A stretch of DNA of 64,000 bases. It comes from Allobosea sp. Leaf344 (GTDB taxonomy: Bacteria; Pseudomonadota; Alphaproteobacteria; Rhizobiales; Beijerinckiaceae). Below are positions 12,092-21,388 of this stretch, in pieces. The stretch lies in contig NZ_LMRT01000001.1 in NCBI RefSeq assembly GCF_001426225.1, positions 865,613 to 929,612 of the forward strand, written 5' to 3'. Under the pieces are notes generated by a model. The model made no database searches, was not told the origin of the DNA, and worked only from the letters and a program-made list of their open reading frames with translations. The stretch's first letter is position 1, and each line of letters opens with the position of its first letter. The position numbers were made by a program, and so were the translations under genes.

Positions 12092-13269
12092 ATCGATGAT
12101 TCCGCCCCGGTTTTCGTGTAATCCGCCAATGTCTGCTTCGCTAACGCAAGCGGGTCATGCCATGTCTCGACGAAATGCCGGGAATGTTGTCCCATCGCGT
12201 GAAGATTTGCGCGCGGCGCGGCGATCAGGCCGCGCATGACATCATAGAGGCTGTCAGGATTTGCTTCTATGATCGGCAAATCTGACACGAATGAGTGATC
12301 TACAGCCTCGAGGTCATTGCGCCGGAGATAGGCTACGACAGGCTTGCCGAGCGACATCGCTTCGACGCCGAGGCCGCCATACCAGCCGGCGAGCAGCTGG
12401 TCGATGACGACATCGCTTTGTCGATACCGCGCGAGCGCTTCCGCGCGCGGAAGCCCCTCCACCAGGTCCAACTCGAAAACGGCGCCTTCGCTTTTTAGCC
12501 GGCTGGCTGCGGCCAGTACATATTCCGTGCCCTTGGCGCCACGATGGCTGGGCGCGTGCGCGAAGATCAGCGGACGAGACGCATCTGCCGTGGGTGGGGC
12601 CGGTGAAACGCTGGCAGGGTCGAAGCTGGCATAGGGAAGAAAGCGCGTGCGCTCCGGAAGCACCTGCAAGAGGTCCGGGTTCAAGGCGTAGTGAATGGGG
12701 ACGTGCCGGGCGAACGCAGCAATGGTCCGGCGCTTCCATGCGTCTGAGCCGGGCACATAATAGCGATCGCCCAGTTCATGGGCGATCGAGGCCTCGAACA
12801 GCGCGAGCGACCTGTCGTGTTGACGCGCATCGTCTCCCTGCCAGGTGACGGCCAGTTTCTTGCCCATCGCCGACAGGAGCGGCAGATCCTTGAGCCAGAT
12901 CGCACGGCAATAGAGTCGCCACGCCACGGATAGCGGGTTGCGCCACTCCAGCCTGTCGAGCGCGGGATAGGCATGAGGCACCAGGCAGCTTTGCCCGAAA
13001 GAGAAATGCACGACATCGGCCCAGGCGATGGCTCGCCAGAGGAGTCGCCACCGTGCAGCTTCCCTGACCAAGATGCGCGCATTGGGAGGCGCCAATGCCT
13101 GATCGGCGGGGAATCCCTGCGCCGTTTCTTCGATGACGATGCAGCGGCTATCGGCGCCCAGCGCCCTCTCGGCGGCCGCGAGCTGGGCCGACTGACCAGC
13201 GACATTCCAGGGGCAATGGAGGATCCGCAATGGGCGCCCGTTGCGAATAATGGCAGGCGGCTGAGCCAT
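12088..13269 (-). CDS. Glycosyltransferase, GT4-like (family B of this locus)
   Basis: A 393-residue GT-B glycosyltransferase. The N-terminus has RILHCPWNVAGQSAQLAAAERAL, a family B hallmark that recurs at 18.8-19.9 kb as RILHGPVNVGNQPWTLSRAERAL. A WQGDDARQHDR segment near residue 145 and the C-terminal DQLLAGWYGGLGVEAMSLGKPV complete the family pattern. The Glu in VEAMSLGK is at the usual GT4 donor site. It sits 6 bases after the SDR gene and overlaps wbpI by four bases, so expression is coupled to sugar-nucleotide synthesis. Substrate is unknown. Confidence 0.8.
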   Translation of the reverse strand: MAQPPAIIRNGRPLRILHCPWNVAGQSAQLAAAERALGADSRCIVIEETAQGFPADQALAPPNARILVREAARWRLLWRAIAWADVVHFSFGQSCLVPHAYPALDRLEWRNPLSVAWRLYCRAIWLKDLPLLSAMGKKLAVTWQGDDARQHDRSLALFEASIAHELGDRYYVPGSDAWKRRTIAAFARHVPIHYALNPDLLQVLPERTRFLPYASFDPASVSPAPPTADASRPLIFAHAPSHRGAKGTEYVLAAASRLKSEGAVFELDLVEGLPRAEALARYRQSDVVIDQLLAGWYGGLGVEAMSLGKPVVAYLRRNDLEAVDHSFVSDLPIIEANPDSLYDVMRGLIAAPRANLHAMGQHSRHFVETWHDPLALAKQTLADYTKTGAESSI

Positions 13270-13275
13270 ATCTGC

Positions 13276-14154
13276 TCAGCGCTCTCCGGAAAGGGTCGGA
13301 CCCAGCCCATCCTCGAAGCGACGGAATTGCGAAAGATCGAAGCGGGTGGCCAGCTTCGTCAGGTCGGGAACCACGCGAGGCGGCACGGTGCCCGCCGGCA
13401 AGACGAGGTTTCGCGCAAAGACAGGCGCCAATCCCAGATGCTTGCCGATCATTGTCGCGACGTGCTCGATCGAATGCGCCTCAGGCGCCGCGACGTTGAA
13501 GATGCCGCTCCACGAGTCGCGCAACGCGACGAGCAGGACCTGGCAGAAATCATCGACATAGGTTGGGGCGAACTCCATGCCGCCGCCATCGACCGGCAGC
13601 GAGACGGGAACGCCTTGCCGGATGCGACGGATCAGATCAGGGATCAGCCGCTCTGCCTGGTTCGGCCCGTAGGGAGCAAAGACGCGCAGGACAGATATCG
13701 GAAACAATGCCGAATAGGGCCGCGACAGAATTTCCGCGGCAAATTTCGTAGCGCCGAGGTTCGAGACGGGCTGCAGGCTCGCGGTTTCGACCAGCGGCTG
13801 CAGAAACGGTTCATAGACCGTGCCGCTGGACACCAGGCAGAAGCGCTGCACACCAGCTTTGGCTGACGCATCAAGCAGCTCATGCGTTCCGGCCACATTG
13901 ACCCTGAACATCTCGTCAGCGTCGCCCGGAAATGCGCGATAGGCCCGGGACTGAGCGAGGTGAGCCACGGCGTCGATCGTGTCCGGCAGGCGCAGCGGCT
14001 GGCCTGATCCGAGGCTATGGACCAAGGCCGCCGCGCCATGCGGAACGGCGGCTTCGTCACGGACCAGGGCCGTGACCCCGTGCCCGTGACTCAGGGCCTC
14101 CCTGACGAGGGCCTGCCCGACAAAACCCGAGGCGCCAGTGATCAGAATATGCAT
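13276..14154 (-). CDS. NAD-dependent epimerase/dehydratase family protein with altered active site
   Basis: A 292-residue extended SDR protein. The Rossmann motif is ILITGASGFVGQALV, and the VSSGTVYEP segment carries the active-site Ser/Thr-like position. Where the catalytic YxxxK is expected the sequence reads NLGATKFAAE, so the tyrosine is replaced by leucine while the lysine is kept. The other SDR of this locus (36.3-37.3 kb) has the normal YGATK. The protein may therefore be a non-standard enzyme or a binding protein. I preferred the ATG at 14154, preceded by GAGG, over a TTG at 14169 that overlaps the upstream stop. It lies between a methyltransferase and a glycosyltransferase in the long operon. 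Confidence 0.78.
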   Translation of the reverse strand: MHILITGASGFVGQALVREALSHGHGVTALVRDEAAVPHGAAALVHSLGSGQPLRLPDTIDAVAHLAQSRAYRAFPGDADEMFRVNVAGTHELLDASAKAGVQRFCLVSSGTVYEPFLQPLVETASLQPVSNLGATKFAAEILSRPYSALFPISVLRVFAPYGPNQAERLIPDLIRRIRQGVPVSLPVDGGGMEFAPTYVDDFCQVLLVALRDSWSGIFNVAAPEAHSIEHVATMIGKHLGLAPVFARNLVLPAGTVPPRVVPDLTKLATRFDLSQFRRFEDGLGPTLSGER

Positions 14155-14165
14155 CCGCTCAATCC

Positions 14166-15290
14166 TCAAGCGGGCTTCGTCACCAGAACAGAAATGCCAT
14201 TGGGGTTCGCATCATTGATCTGCCATTCCCGGGCGCCGAGATCACGAAGCCAGCCCTCGACCTCTTCCTGGGTATGCTGCCAAGCGTTGTGAGGATGATA
14301 CCAGTCGAAATTGACCATATTGTTGGTCTCGTAATCGAATGCGTCATTCCAGAAACACTTGACGAAGTTATAATAGATGAGCCGCTGGACATCGTGCGTG
14401 CCCGCCGGAATGCCCAAAACCGGGATCGGTTTCTCCAGGGTGATCTTGGCGTTGAGCCGAGACAGTTCGCGCCCGAGCTCTGTCAGACCTTCGCAGGCCG
14501 CGTAGCATTCGTCCGGCGTCATGGGCATGAAATTCTTGCGGATATGCTCGTCGCAGAACACACGCGCCGGTCCCATCTTCTTGTAGACATAGAAGAAAAA
14601 CTGCCCGCCCGGCTCGAGCTTGCGGTATAGCGCCTCGACGGCGAGCCTGGTGTCGGGGGTATGGTGCAGCACCCCGTCGGCGATGATGAAGTCGAAGTAA
14701 TCGTCCGGGAAAGGCGCTTCCATGAGATCGGCCTGAACGACCGTGCAATTGGCCAGATCCCGCGTATTCTCATAGGTCGTCACAGCCGCGGCCGAGATGT
14801 CCAGCGCGAACACCTCGCCCTTGGTCTGCTCGGCCATGAAGCGCGAGTTGAAGCCAGAGCCCGGGCCGCATTCGAGGATGCGCTTGCGCTTGGCATGGAA
14901 GGCCTTCAACTCGTCGAGATTGGCGAGGTTGAACTTCTTCATGAACCAGCCGTACAGGAATTCCTGGTGCTGGGGCTCAAGGCCGTAATTCTTGAACCGC
15001 CGCCATTTATCGGAAAAAGTCTCGTTGGTCTTGGCCTGCTCGGCTGCTGCAGCGCGCGCGGAAGTCTGTTGCCAGGGCAGGTTGTGCTTCTGCGCGAAGG
15101 CAGACAAATCCTGCTGCAACACGCCGGTGAGGAATGACGGAACGCCGTCGATGATCGGCACCCAGCGGCCATCGGATGTCTTTAGCACACCCTCGCGGAT
15201 CTGATCGCCATCCGTTTCAAATGCTTCGACTGAGAGCGGCTCGCCGCCGAGTTGGGCCGGTCTGAAATGGGAAACGCTGCTGGCGCGCAA
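14166..15290 (-). CDS. SAM-dependent methyltransferase, class I (copy 1)
   Basis: A 374-residue methyltransferase. SAM motif I is ILECGPGSGFNSRFMA near residue 140, followed by ALDIS, and motif IV-like FDFIIADGVLHHTPD near residue 215. The N-terminal VPIIDGVPSFLTG resembles the Trm112-like tail seen in many glycan-locus methyltransferases, but without zinc cysteines. The C-terminal part (VNFDWYHPHNAWQHTQEEV) is clearly shared with the paralog at 29.5-30.5 kb (INFDWFTPTYAHRQSAEEV). The start is TTG at 15290, with AAGGA eight bases upstream. It probably methylates a sugar hydroxyl or carboxyl, but the target is unknown. Confidence 0.8.
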   Translation of the reverse strand: MRASSVSHFRPAQLGGEPLSVEAFETDGDQIREGVLKTSDGRWVPIIDGVPSFLTGVLQQDLSAFAQKHNLPWQQTSARAAAAEQAKTNETFSDKWRRFKNYGLEPQHQEFLYGWFMKKFNLANLDELKAFHAKRKRILECGPGSGFNSRFMAEQTKGEVFALDISAAAVTTYENTRDLANCTVVQADLMEAPFPDDYFDFIIADGVLHHTPDTRLAVEALYRKLEPGGQFFFYVYKKMGPARVFCDEHIRKNFMPMTPDECYAACEGLTELGRELSRLNAKITLEKPIPVLGIPAGTHDVQRLIYYNFVKCFWNDAFDYETNNMVNFDWYHPHNAWQHTQEEVEGWLRDLGAREWQINDANPNGISVLVTKPA

Positions 15291-15342
15291 TGCCGTGATC
15301 CTTGGTCGGTGAGGTGGTTCGATCGAGTTCGTGTGGTCCTAG

Positions 15343-16890
15343 TCAGAGGCAAACTGGCCGTCCAGCGCTTTCATCAACCTCCGGAGCAGACGACTCCGGC
15401 GTGCGCGGCAGACAGTCATAGAGCGCTGCGAGCTTTTCCCACTCGACCGCCGCATCCATGTTCGCCAAGGCCGTGCTTGTATTGGCCGCGCATTGATTTC
15501 TCAACGCCATGTCACCGGCAAGACGATTAATGGCGGCAGCGATCGATCGTGGGTCGTAAGGATCGAATATCAGTCCGACACGGTGAGTGTCGACGAGGCG
15601 CCTAGCCTCAGGATAGTGCGCGACCAATACGGGCAATCCCGATGATAGATACTCGAAAATCTTGTTCGGCAAGGCATATGTGAAATTCTTGCACAGATTC
15701 GGAAGCGTCCAGATCCCGGCATCGGCGCCGCGAGCGGCTGAAACGACGTCCTTGGAGGGGACAGCCGGAGCCAGGATAAGTCGGTCCGAGGCGCCGACGC
15801 GCGCCGCGAGCCGCGCATAGCCCGGGCCGTAAGTTTCAATTTCCGGCCCGCGGATGACAAAGGTGCACTGAGGTGCGTGAGCCAATGCTTCAATCACCGG
15901 CTCGATCATTCGGGAAGGACCAATGCCACCCTGCCACAACAAGGTAAAACGGTCCGAGGGTATGCCGAATTGCTGCTTCAACGACGGATAGGGGCGACTT
16001 GCCACGAGTGTGCGATCTGGAATGTTGCGGATCACTGCAACTTTGCGGCTCCCGTCGCCGAGGGTCTGCGACATCTCATCGGCGATGGATTGGCAGACTG
16101 TCACCAAGTCCGAAGCGTGCTGAAAGCAAAGCCTTTCAAGCCAGCGATACGCTGCTCTCCGAGCGCGGGAATGGGAACGGTAGACGCCACGTAGCGGTGA
16201 CCAAGTCACGTTCTCCGAGTACCACTCGTGGAAATCGCAAACAACATGGGCGCCGCTTTGCCGCGCGGCTGTCAAAGCGATCAGCGCAGTATTCAGATCA
16301 TGGGCGTGAAATGCGAAAGGCTCGTGAGCCTGAGCGGCCTTCAGCATATCGCGGCCCAAAAAGCCGGGAAATTGCTCGGAGAAGCGGGCAGCCGACATTG
16401 GCAGCGCCTCGAATGTGATCCTTTCCTCCCAGTCGACGGCGGTACAGCTGGACCCATTCCATTGCGGATCGGTCCAGATGACATGGACTTGGAACCCACC
16501 TGCCGCCAACACCCGCGCTTCACGCTCAACTCTTGGATCGAAGCGGATGTCGGCGATAACCAACATGACGATCTGGCGGCCAACAGGGCGGCCGCCCACT
16601 CCTAAACGATTGAAAGAAAACCAGGCGCGACCGAATGCCCAGACGTTTCCCGGCCAGGCAGCCCAACCTGCGACGCTGCGAGTGGCTTGGCGCGTGGCGA
16701 TGTAGAAAATGCGAAAGGACGGCCTTAAGGAAACGGCCAAACGCAGGGCTGGTGGGCGCAGTCGCGCCTCCAGCCTCGGCCGTGATCCAACAAAGGTGCG
16801 TAGCTTGGCGACCACGGGCTTGAACAGCCGATACCGCTCGGCATGCCTGCCGAGGCGGGTCAATTCATCATCTACAGCCGGGCGTGTCAT
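15343..16890 (-). CDS. Glycosyltransferase, GT4 type (family A paralog)
   Basis: A 515-residue protein with an Arg-rich, partly hydrophobic N-terminal region of about 100 residues, followed by a GT-B glycosyltransferase starting at VMLVIADIRFDPRVERE. Family A signatures are present: HAHDLNTAL, VCDFHEWYSENVTW, LLWQGGIGPSRMIEP, the RGADAGIWTLPNLC segment and ALPNKIFEYLSSGLPV. I used the ATG at 16890. A TTG at 16911, overlapping the preceding asparagine synthase stop (TTGA), is an equally possible coupled start. It is one of four consecutive-region minus-strand paralogs that probably add similar sugars in one repeat unit. Confidence 0.8.
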   Translation of the reverse strand: MTRPAVDDELTRLGRHAERYRLFKPVVAKLRTFVGSRPRLEARLRPPALRLAVSLRPSFRIFYIATRQATRSVAGWAAWPGNVWAFGRAWFSFNRLGVGGRPVGRQIVMLVIADIRFDPRVEREARVLAAGGFQVHVIWTDPQWNGSSCTAVDWEERITFEALPMSAARFSEQFPGFLGRDMLKAAQAHEPFAFHAHDLNTALIALTAARQSGAHVVCDFHEWYSENVTWSPLRGVYRSHSRARRAAYRWLERLCFQHASDLVTVCQSIADEMSQTLGDGSRKVAVIRNIPDRTLVASRPYPSLKQQFGIPSDRFTLLWQGGIGPSRMIEPVIEALAHAPQCTFVIRGPEIETYGPGYARLAARVGASDRLILAPAVPSKDVVSAARGADAGIWTLPNLCKNFTYALPNKIFEYLSSGLPVLVAHYPEARRLVDTHRVGLIFDPYDPRSIAAAINRLAGDMALRNQCAANTSTALANMDAAVEWEKLAALYDCLPRTPESSAPEVDESAGRPVCL

Positions 16891-16907
16891 GCCATTGAGA
16901 CGCAGGT

Positions 16908-18797
16908 TCAAGCTGCCGGACGGAAAGGCCGGCCTAAATCGCCGCCATAAAAGCCGTTGATTTCACACCAAGCATCGAATGAGAGCAGGGACCATATCAG
17001 TGGTAGCCGATTGGCCGCTCCGCTCATGTGCTGCTCAATCGCGTCGGCCACGTAAGCGGGTTGAAAGACACCCCGCGCGGCAATACGGTCGGGGGCCAGA
17101 ATTTCGCGGATCCAGGATTGGAGAGGACCCCGGTACCAAGATGCATCCGGCGGTCCAAAGCCCATTTTCGGCTTGTCGGCAACGATCGGCGGAACCCAGT
17201 CCCGAATGGCATCGCGAAAAACTTTCTTGCCCGTCTCACCGTCGTAAAGCAGTTGCCAATCATAGCACATGGCAAGGTCGATAACCTCATTGTCTATAAG
17301 CGGTACCCTGGCTTCCAATGAATGAGCCATGGAGAGTTTATCCTCCACCATCAGCAACCCGGTAAGATAAGTCTTGGTATCGGCATACATGAGACGGTCA
17401 AAATCAAATTCCGACGGGCAGCATTTAAGCAAATTGGAAAGCGCCCCCGCCACGGTGTACCCGCCACCAGAGCGGCGTGCCATGGGGGTGAAGGCGGTGT
17501 CGATGTCCTGTGGCGGCACCGGAAAGCAGTACAATTCAAGCATGCGTCGCATCGGATCGAGCGAGAGGCCGGTCGGCTTTAGTGCCCGGCCCAAGAGACG
17601 AGCTAGCAAGCTAGGCTTGGGTGAATTTGACACCGGATACGGCTGTCGCAGGTGCGCATAGCGGCCAACATAGCCGCCGAGAATCTCATCACCGCCACAG
17701 CCCGACAGAACGACTTTCGAATCCTGCGCGACGCGCTGGGCAATAAGATAATTGACATATGCCATTCCCATACGCGGCTCCTCCAGCGCATCGATCGTGG
17801 CGTGGAGCGAGGCCATCATTGCAGTCGGTGCAAGCTCAAGTTCAACGTGCTCTATTTGAAGATGCCCCGCGACGGCGCGGGAAAAGTCCCGCTCATCCAC
17901 AATCCGGTCTGCGCCAACGCCGGTCAGGTCGAATAGGCAGGAGTAGGCCTTCACTCCAGGGCTGATGCGGTGCGCACCAGCCACAAGCGCCGAGGAGTCG
18001 ATACCGCCCGAAAGATAGGCCATTACTGGCACATCGGCTGCCATTTGGCGCTGGATCGTGTCCTCCAGCATGCAGCGGAATTCTTGAGCAGCCGGCTGGG
18101 CGGCACTCTGACGCCGGTTGAACGACATGTCCCAGAACTGGGTCGTCCTTCGCCGTCCAGGCTCGTCAACAAGTAGATGCCCACCGAGAAGCTGGCGGAC
18201 ATCCTTAAACATCGAGCGCCCATCCCAGATATTCTGCTGCAGGAAATATGCATAAACCGCGCCCTCGTCTGGCTCTTTTTCAACCAGTCCCGAAGCGTGT
18301 ATGGCGCGCACTTCTGAAGCGAAGATCAGCGCGCCGTCGCGCCGTTCGGCAATGTAGAGAGGTTTAATCCCGAGCCGGTCTCGCCCGAGCATGAGGCGAC
18401 GGTTGATCTGATCCCAGACCGCGAACGCGAACATACCATTGAGGCGCGACAAGAGCCCTTCGCCCCATTGCTCATAACCATGCACCAGCACTTCTGTATC
18501 AGAATGGTCGGTGGCGAAGTGGTGGCCGGCGGCTTCAAGCTCACAACGAAGCGCTACATGGTTGTAGATCTCGCCGTTAAAAACGACCCAAACCGTCCCG
18601 TTCTCGTTGGACATTGGTTGGTGACCGGTGGCGATATCGACAATCGAGAGTCGGCGGAAGCCGAGTGCCACATCGCGATCGGACCAGAACCCTTCGTCAT
18701 CCGGCCCCCGATGTGGGATCGAATCCGCCATCATTTTCACGCGCGCGGGCGCGTCAGAATATGCTCCGCGATGGAGAATGCCTGCAATTCCACACAT
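16908..18797 (-). CDS. AsnB-type glutamine amidotransferase, copy 2
   Basis: A 629-residue asparagine synthase-like protein with Cys2 (MCGIAGILHRG), HRGPDDEG, RLSIVDIATGHQPM and NGEIYNH in the glutaminase domain. In the synthetase domain it has the ATP loop AYLSGGIDSSALV near residue 265 and SGCGGDEILGGYVG near residue 370. It is expected to convert a sugar carboxylate to a carboxamide using glutamine and ATP in the cytoplasm. It lies between two glycosyltransferases in the long operon, 21 bases after the upstream one. It is quite diverged from copies 1 and 3, which suggests a different sugar substrate rather than recent duplication. Confidence 0.88.
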   Translation of the reverse strand: MCGIAGILHRGAYSDAPARVKMMADSIPHRGPDDEGFWSDRDVALGFRRLSIVDIATGHQPMSNENGTVWVVFNGEIYNHVALRCELEAAGHHFATDHSDTEVLVHGYEQWGEGLLSRLNGMFAFAVWDQINRRLMLGRDRLGIKPLYIAERRDGALIFASEVRAIHASGLVEKEPDEGAVYAYFLQQNIWDGRSMFKDVRQLLGGHLLVDEPGRRRTTQFWDMSFNRRQSAAQPAAQEFRCMLEDTIQRQMAADVPVMAYLSGGIDSSALVAGAHRISPGVKAYSCLFDLTGVGADRIVDERDFSRAVAGHLQIEHVELELAPTAMMASLHATIDALEEPRMGMAYVNYLIAQRVAQDSKVVLSGCGGDEILGGYVGRYAHLRQPYPVSNSPKPSLLARLLGRALKPTGLSLDPMRRMLELYCFPVPPQDIDTAFTPMARRSGGGYTVAGALSNLLKCCPSEFDFDRLMYADTKTYLTGLLMVEDKLSMAHSLEARVPLIDNEVIDLAMCYDWQLLYDGETGKKVFRDAIRDWVPPIVADKPKMGFGPPDASWYRGPLQSWIREILAPDRIAARGVFQPAYVADAIEQHMSGAANRLPLIWSLLSFDAWCEINGFYGGDLGRPFRPAA

Positions 18798-18818
18798 GGT
18801 TGATCGCCTTTTGAGAAC

Positions 18819-19931
18819 TCAACAGCCGAGGACGAGCGGGGCCTTCGGGTCGCGATAGATCGCGGTCAGCGCGCGCGCCGACTTTAGGGGATCGTGCCAG
18901 CGCTCGACATAAGCGCGAGAACGTTCGCCCGCCGCCACCAGTGCCTGCGGATCAGCAAGTATGACGGCCAGATCATTTTCCAGCGTCCGCTCGTCTATGC
19001 GCAACACCGGCATTTCGTTCCACATCGAGGGCGGCACGAATGAGCGATCTTCCTCACGGATGAAGGCAGCGACAGGTTTACCCATCGCCATTAGCTCCAC
19101 TGCGAAACCGCCGTACCAACCTGCAAGAATCTGGTCGATCGCGAGATCGGCTGAGCGATAGAGCTTCATCGCCTCCGCATGCGGCGTATTTTCGACAAGA
19201 ATTAGATCAAAATCGAAACGGCTCCGGAGCCGTTCGAGCGTAGCAAGGATCATCGAAGTGCCCTTGATACCAGCGTTGCTTGGCGCATGTAATATCCGCG
19301 GCCGGCGGCCGGGTTCTGGTAGATTGACCGTCTCCGCCATTACATCGACATTAGCATATGGCAAGAACTCCCCTTGGGGTACCATATGTCCGATTTCGGG
19401 ATTGAGGTAGAATACTCGATCCATCAAGGGCAATAGAGTTTTAATCATTGCTCTGCGGTTAGTATCGAGACTGTCGATGCATGCGCCAAAGGCTGGGCAT
19501 GCCTGATCTCTGCACATGGTCACAGCATTTATACGATGAGATTCGCGAGCTTGGCGAGCGTCGCAGCCTTGCAGCGTCATCACTACGGTGCGGCCAAGGC
19601 GCCGCGCCAGATGTACATCGCTCAATGCCTTTCTATCCATGTCCCGGCTAGCGCCGTAAGTCATACCGAAATCGTCCCACAGCATAAAGCTGCGGCCAAA
19701 ATAATAATGAATTACGTCGTAGCGGAGAGGTGCAGTAAGGCTGAATACACTCCGGTTGAACCGCGCGCGGCGGGTGTTTCTTGCGTATTCGCTCAGTGTG
19801 CGCTCCGCTGGATAGCCGATCCAAGTGCCATAATTCTGCACCACGTCGCTCTTGTGCCCTAGCGCCCTTTCGGCGCGAGACAGAGTCCAGGGTTGATTGC
19901 CCACGTTGACAGGGCCGTGAAGGATACGCAT
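18819..19931 (-). CDS. Glycosyltransferase, GT4-like (family B paralog)
   Basis: A 370-residue GT-B protein starting at the ATG of MRILHGPVNVGNQPW (19931), two bases after the preceding stop. Family B marks are the opening ILHGPVNVGNQ, the LQGCDARQARE segment near residue 120, and DQILAGWYGGFAVELMAMGKPV near residue 275. A cysteine cluster, CRDQACPAFGAC, sits between the two domains. An equivalent cluster occurs in the paralog at 26.2-27.7 kb but not in the one at 12.1-13.3 kb. Function is inferred only as sugar transfer in glycan assembly. Confidence 0.8.
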   Translation of the reverse strand: MRILHGPVNVGNQPWTLSRAERALGHKSDVVQNYGTWIGYPAERTLSEYARNTRRARFNRSVFSLTAPLRYDVIHYYFGRSFMLWDDFGMTYGASRDMDRKALSDVHLARRLGRTVVMTLQGCDARQARESHRINAVTMCRDQACPAFGACIDSLDTNRRAMIKTLLPLMDRVFYLNPEIGHMVPQGEFLPYANVDVMAETVNLPEPGRRPRILHAPSNAGIKGTSMILATLERLRSRFDFDLILVENTPHAEAMKLYRSADLAIDQILAGWYGGFAVELMAMGKPVAAFIREEDRSFVPPSMWNEMPVLRIDERTLENDLAVILADPQALVAAGERSRAYVERWHDPLKSARALTAIYRDPKAPLVLGC

Positions 19932-19933
19932 CG

Positions 19934-21388
19934 TCAGCTTCGGCTTTCCGCCTGCAGGGCGCGCGGCAATGCATCGTACAGTGCAGCAAGTTTTTGCCAT
20001 TCACCCTCTGCATCAATACTTTTCAAGGCGGCAAATGTATTGGCGCGGAAACTCTCGGCCAGCCCGGGCTCGTTGATCAATCGGTTGATCGCGGCGGCAA
20101 TTGATAGCGGCTCATACGGCTCGAAAGTCAAGCCGATGCTGTGAGTGTCGACAACGCGCCGGGCTTCTGGATAATCCGCCACGAGCAGCGCGAGATTAGA
20201 AGCTGTGTACTCGAAAATTTTGTTCGGCAAGGCGTATGTGAAGTTCCGACACAAGTTTGGCAAGGTCCAAATTCCGGCATCTGCGCCGCGCGCCGCTACT
20301 ACGACGTCTCGCGAGGTCACAGGGTCAATGAGAATGAGCCGGTCTGCTGAGCCAGCCGTTGCCGCTACGGCCCTATAAGCGTCGCCGAAAATGTCGAGCG
20401 AAGGTCCCCGTATAACCAGGACGCAATTAGGAGCGAATTCTAACGCTCTGATAATCGGCTCGATCAATCGGGTTGGCCCGGTACCTCCCTGCCAGAGCAG
20501 CACAAACTGACTTTCTGGCAAACTAAGTTGTGCCTTGAGCGGCGGATAATCTTTTGTAGGAACGGTCGAAAGGGTTGGGATGTTTCGGATGACATGGACT
20601 CTGCGGCCGGCGCCGAGTTCGCTGCTGAGCGCCTCTGCGATTGAATCACAGACCGTGATGACGGCGCTGGCCTCGCGCAATACCCTCGCCTCCAGCGCCT
20701 GAAGCTCCGCTTTCCAATCTTCGGGATAGGGCTGCCAGGCTTGCGATGCAGGATCCCAGTGCACGTTCTCGGAAGTCCATTCGTGGAAGTCTGCAACAAA
20801 ATGCGCACCAGTCAGGCGAGCGGCCGCTAGGGCTGCGAGGCAAGTGTTGAGGTCGTGGCCATGGAAAGCGAGGGGCGGCTTAGGTCCAATCACCTTCATC
20901 GCCGCATCGAACATGTGGCCGGCGATGAAACCTGGTCGCTCAACGCAGAAGCTGGCCGCCTCGCGCGGGATCAATCGAATCGTGATGCCTTCCCCCCATT
21001 CTGGAACGGGCTTGGAGCCTTCGGGATTTGCAAGGTCGGGGCACAGCACCTCAACCAAGTATCCAGCGCGCGCCAGCGCCAACGCCTCCCGCTCGACGCG
21101 AGGATCATTCCAAAGGTCGGAGACCACCAGCATAATAATGCGATTGCCGATAGCCCGCGCTCCGATCCCCGGAGCCGAGGCCTGTGCCGCGGCGCGGGTC
21201 AATCGTCCGGCCGCCCCGGTCTTGCTGCTCAGCTGGCGTGCCAGTTGCCAGTGCATTAACATAAAGTCGCGCGGGCTGAATTGTGCGAGCCGCGACGCTG
21301 CTGCGATAATGGGCAACAGCGCAGGCTTGACCTGCGCTGCAAGGCCCGGCGACCAGCGTGCAGCGGCATGGAGCAACTTTGTAATCAT
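19934..21388 (-). CDS. Glycosyltransferase, GT4 type (family A paralog)
   Basis: A 484-residue protein with a short hydrophobic, basic N-terminal region, then the GT-B core from RIIMLVVSDLWNDPRVERE. It has FHGHDLNTCLAALA, VADFHEWTSENVHWDP, LLWQGGTGPTRLIEP, RGADAGIWTLPNLC and ALPNKIFEYTASNLALL. The ATG at 21388 overlaps the stop of the upstream paralog (ATGA), so the two are coupled. It is closest to the 21.4-22.9 kb neighbour, sharing WTSENVHWD and GGTGPTRLIEP or GGTGPTRLLEP, which points to tandem duplication. Donor and acceptor are unknown. Confidence 0.82.
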   Translation of the reverse strand: MITKLLHAAARWSPGLAAQVKPALLPIIAAASRLAQFSPRDFMLMHWQLARQLSSKTGAAGRLTRAAAQASAPGIGARAIGNRIIMLVVSDLWNDPRVEREALALARAGYLVEVLCPDLANPEGSKPVPEWGEGITIRLIPREAASFCVERPGFIAGHMFDAAMKVIGPKPPLAFHGHDLNTCLAALAAARLTGAHFVADFHEWTSENVHWDPASQAWQPYPEDWKAELQALEARVLREASAVITVCDSIAEALSSELGAGRRVHVIRNIPTLSTVPTKDYPPLKAQLSLPESQFVLLWQGGTGPTRLIEPIIRALEFAPNCVLVIRGPSLDIFGDAYRAVAATAGSADRLILIDPVTSRDVVVAARGADAGIWTLPNLCRNFTYALPNKIFEYTASNLALLVADYPEARRVVDTHSIGLTFEPYEPLSIAAAINRLINEPGLAESFRANTFAALKSIDAEGEWQKLAALYDALPRALQAESRS

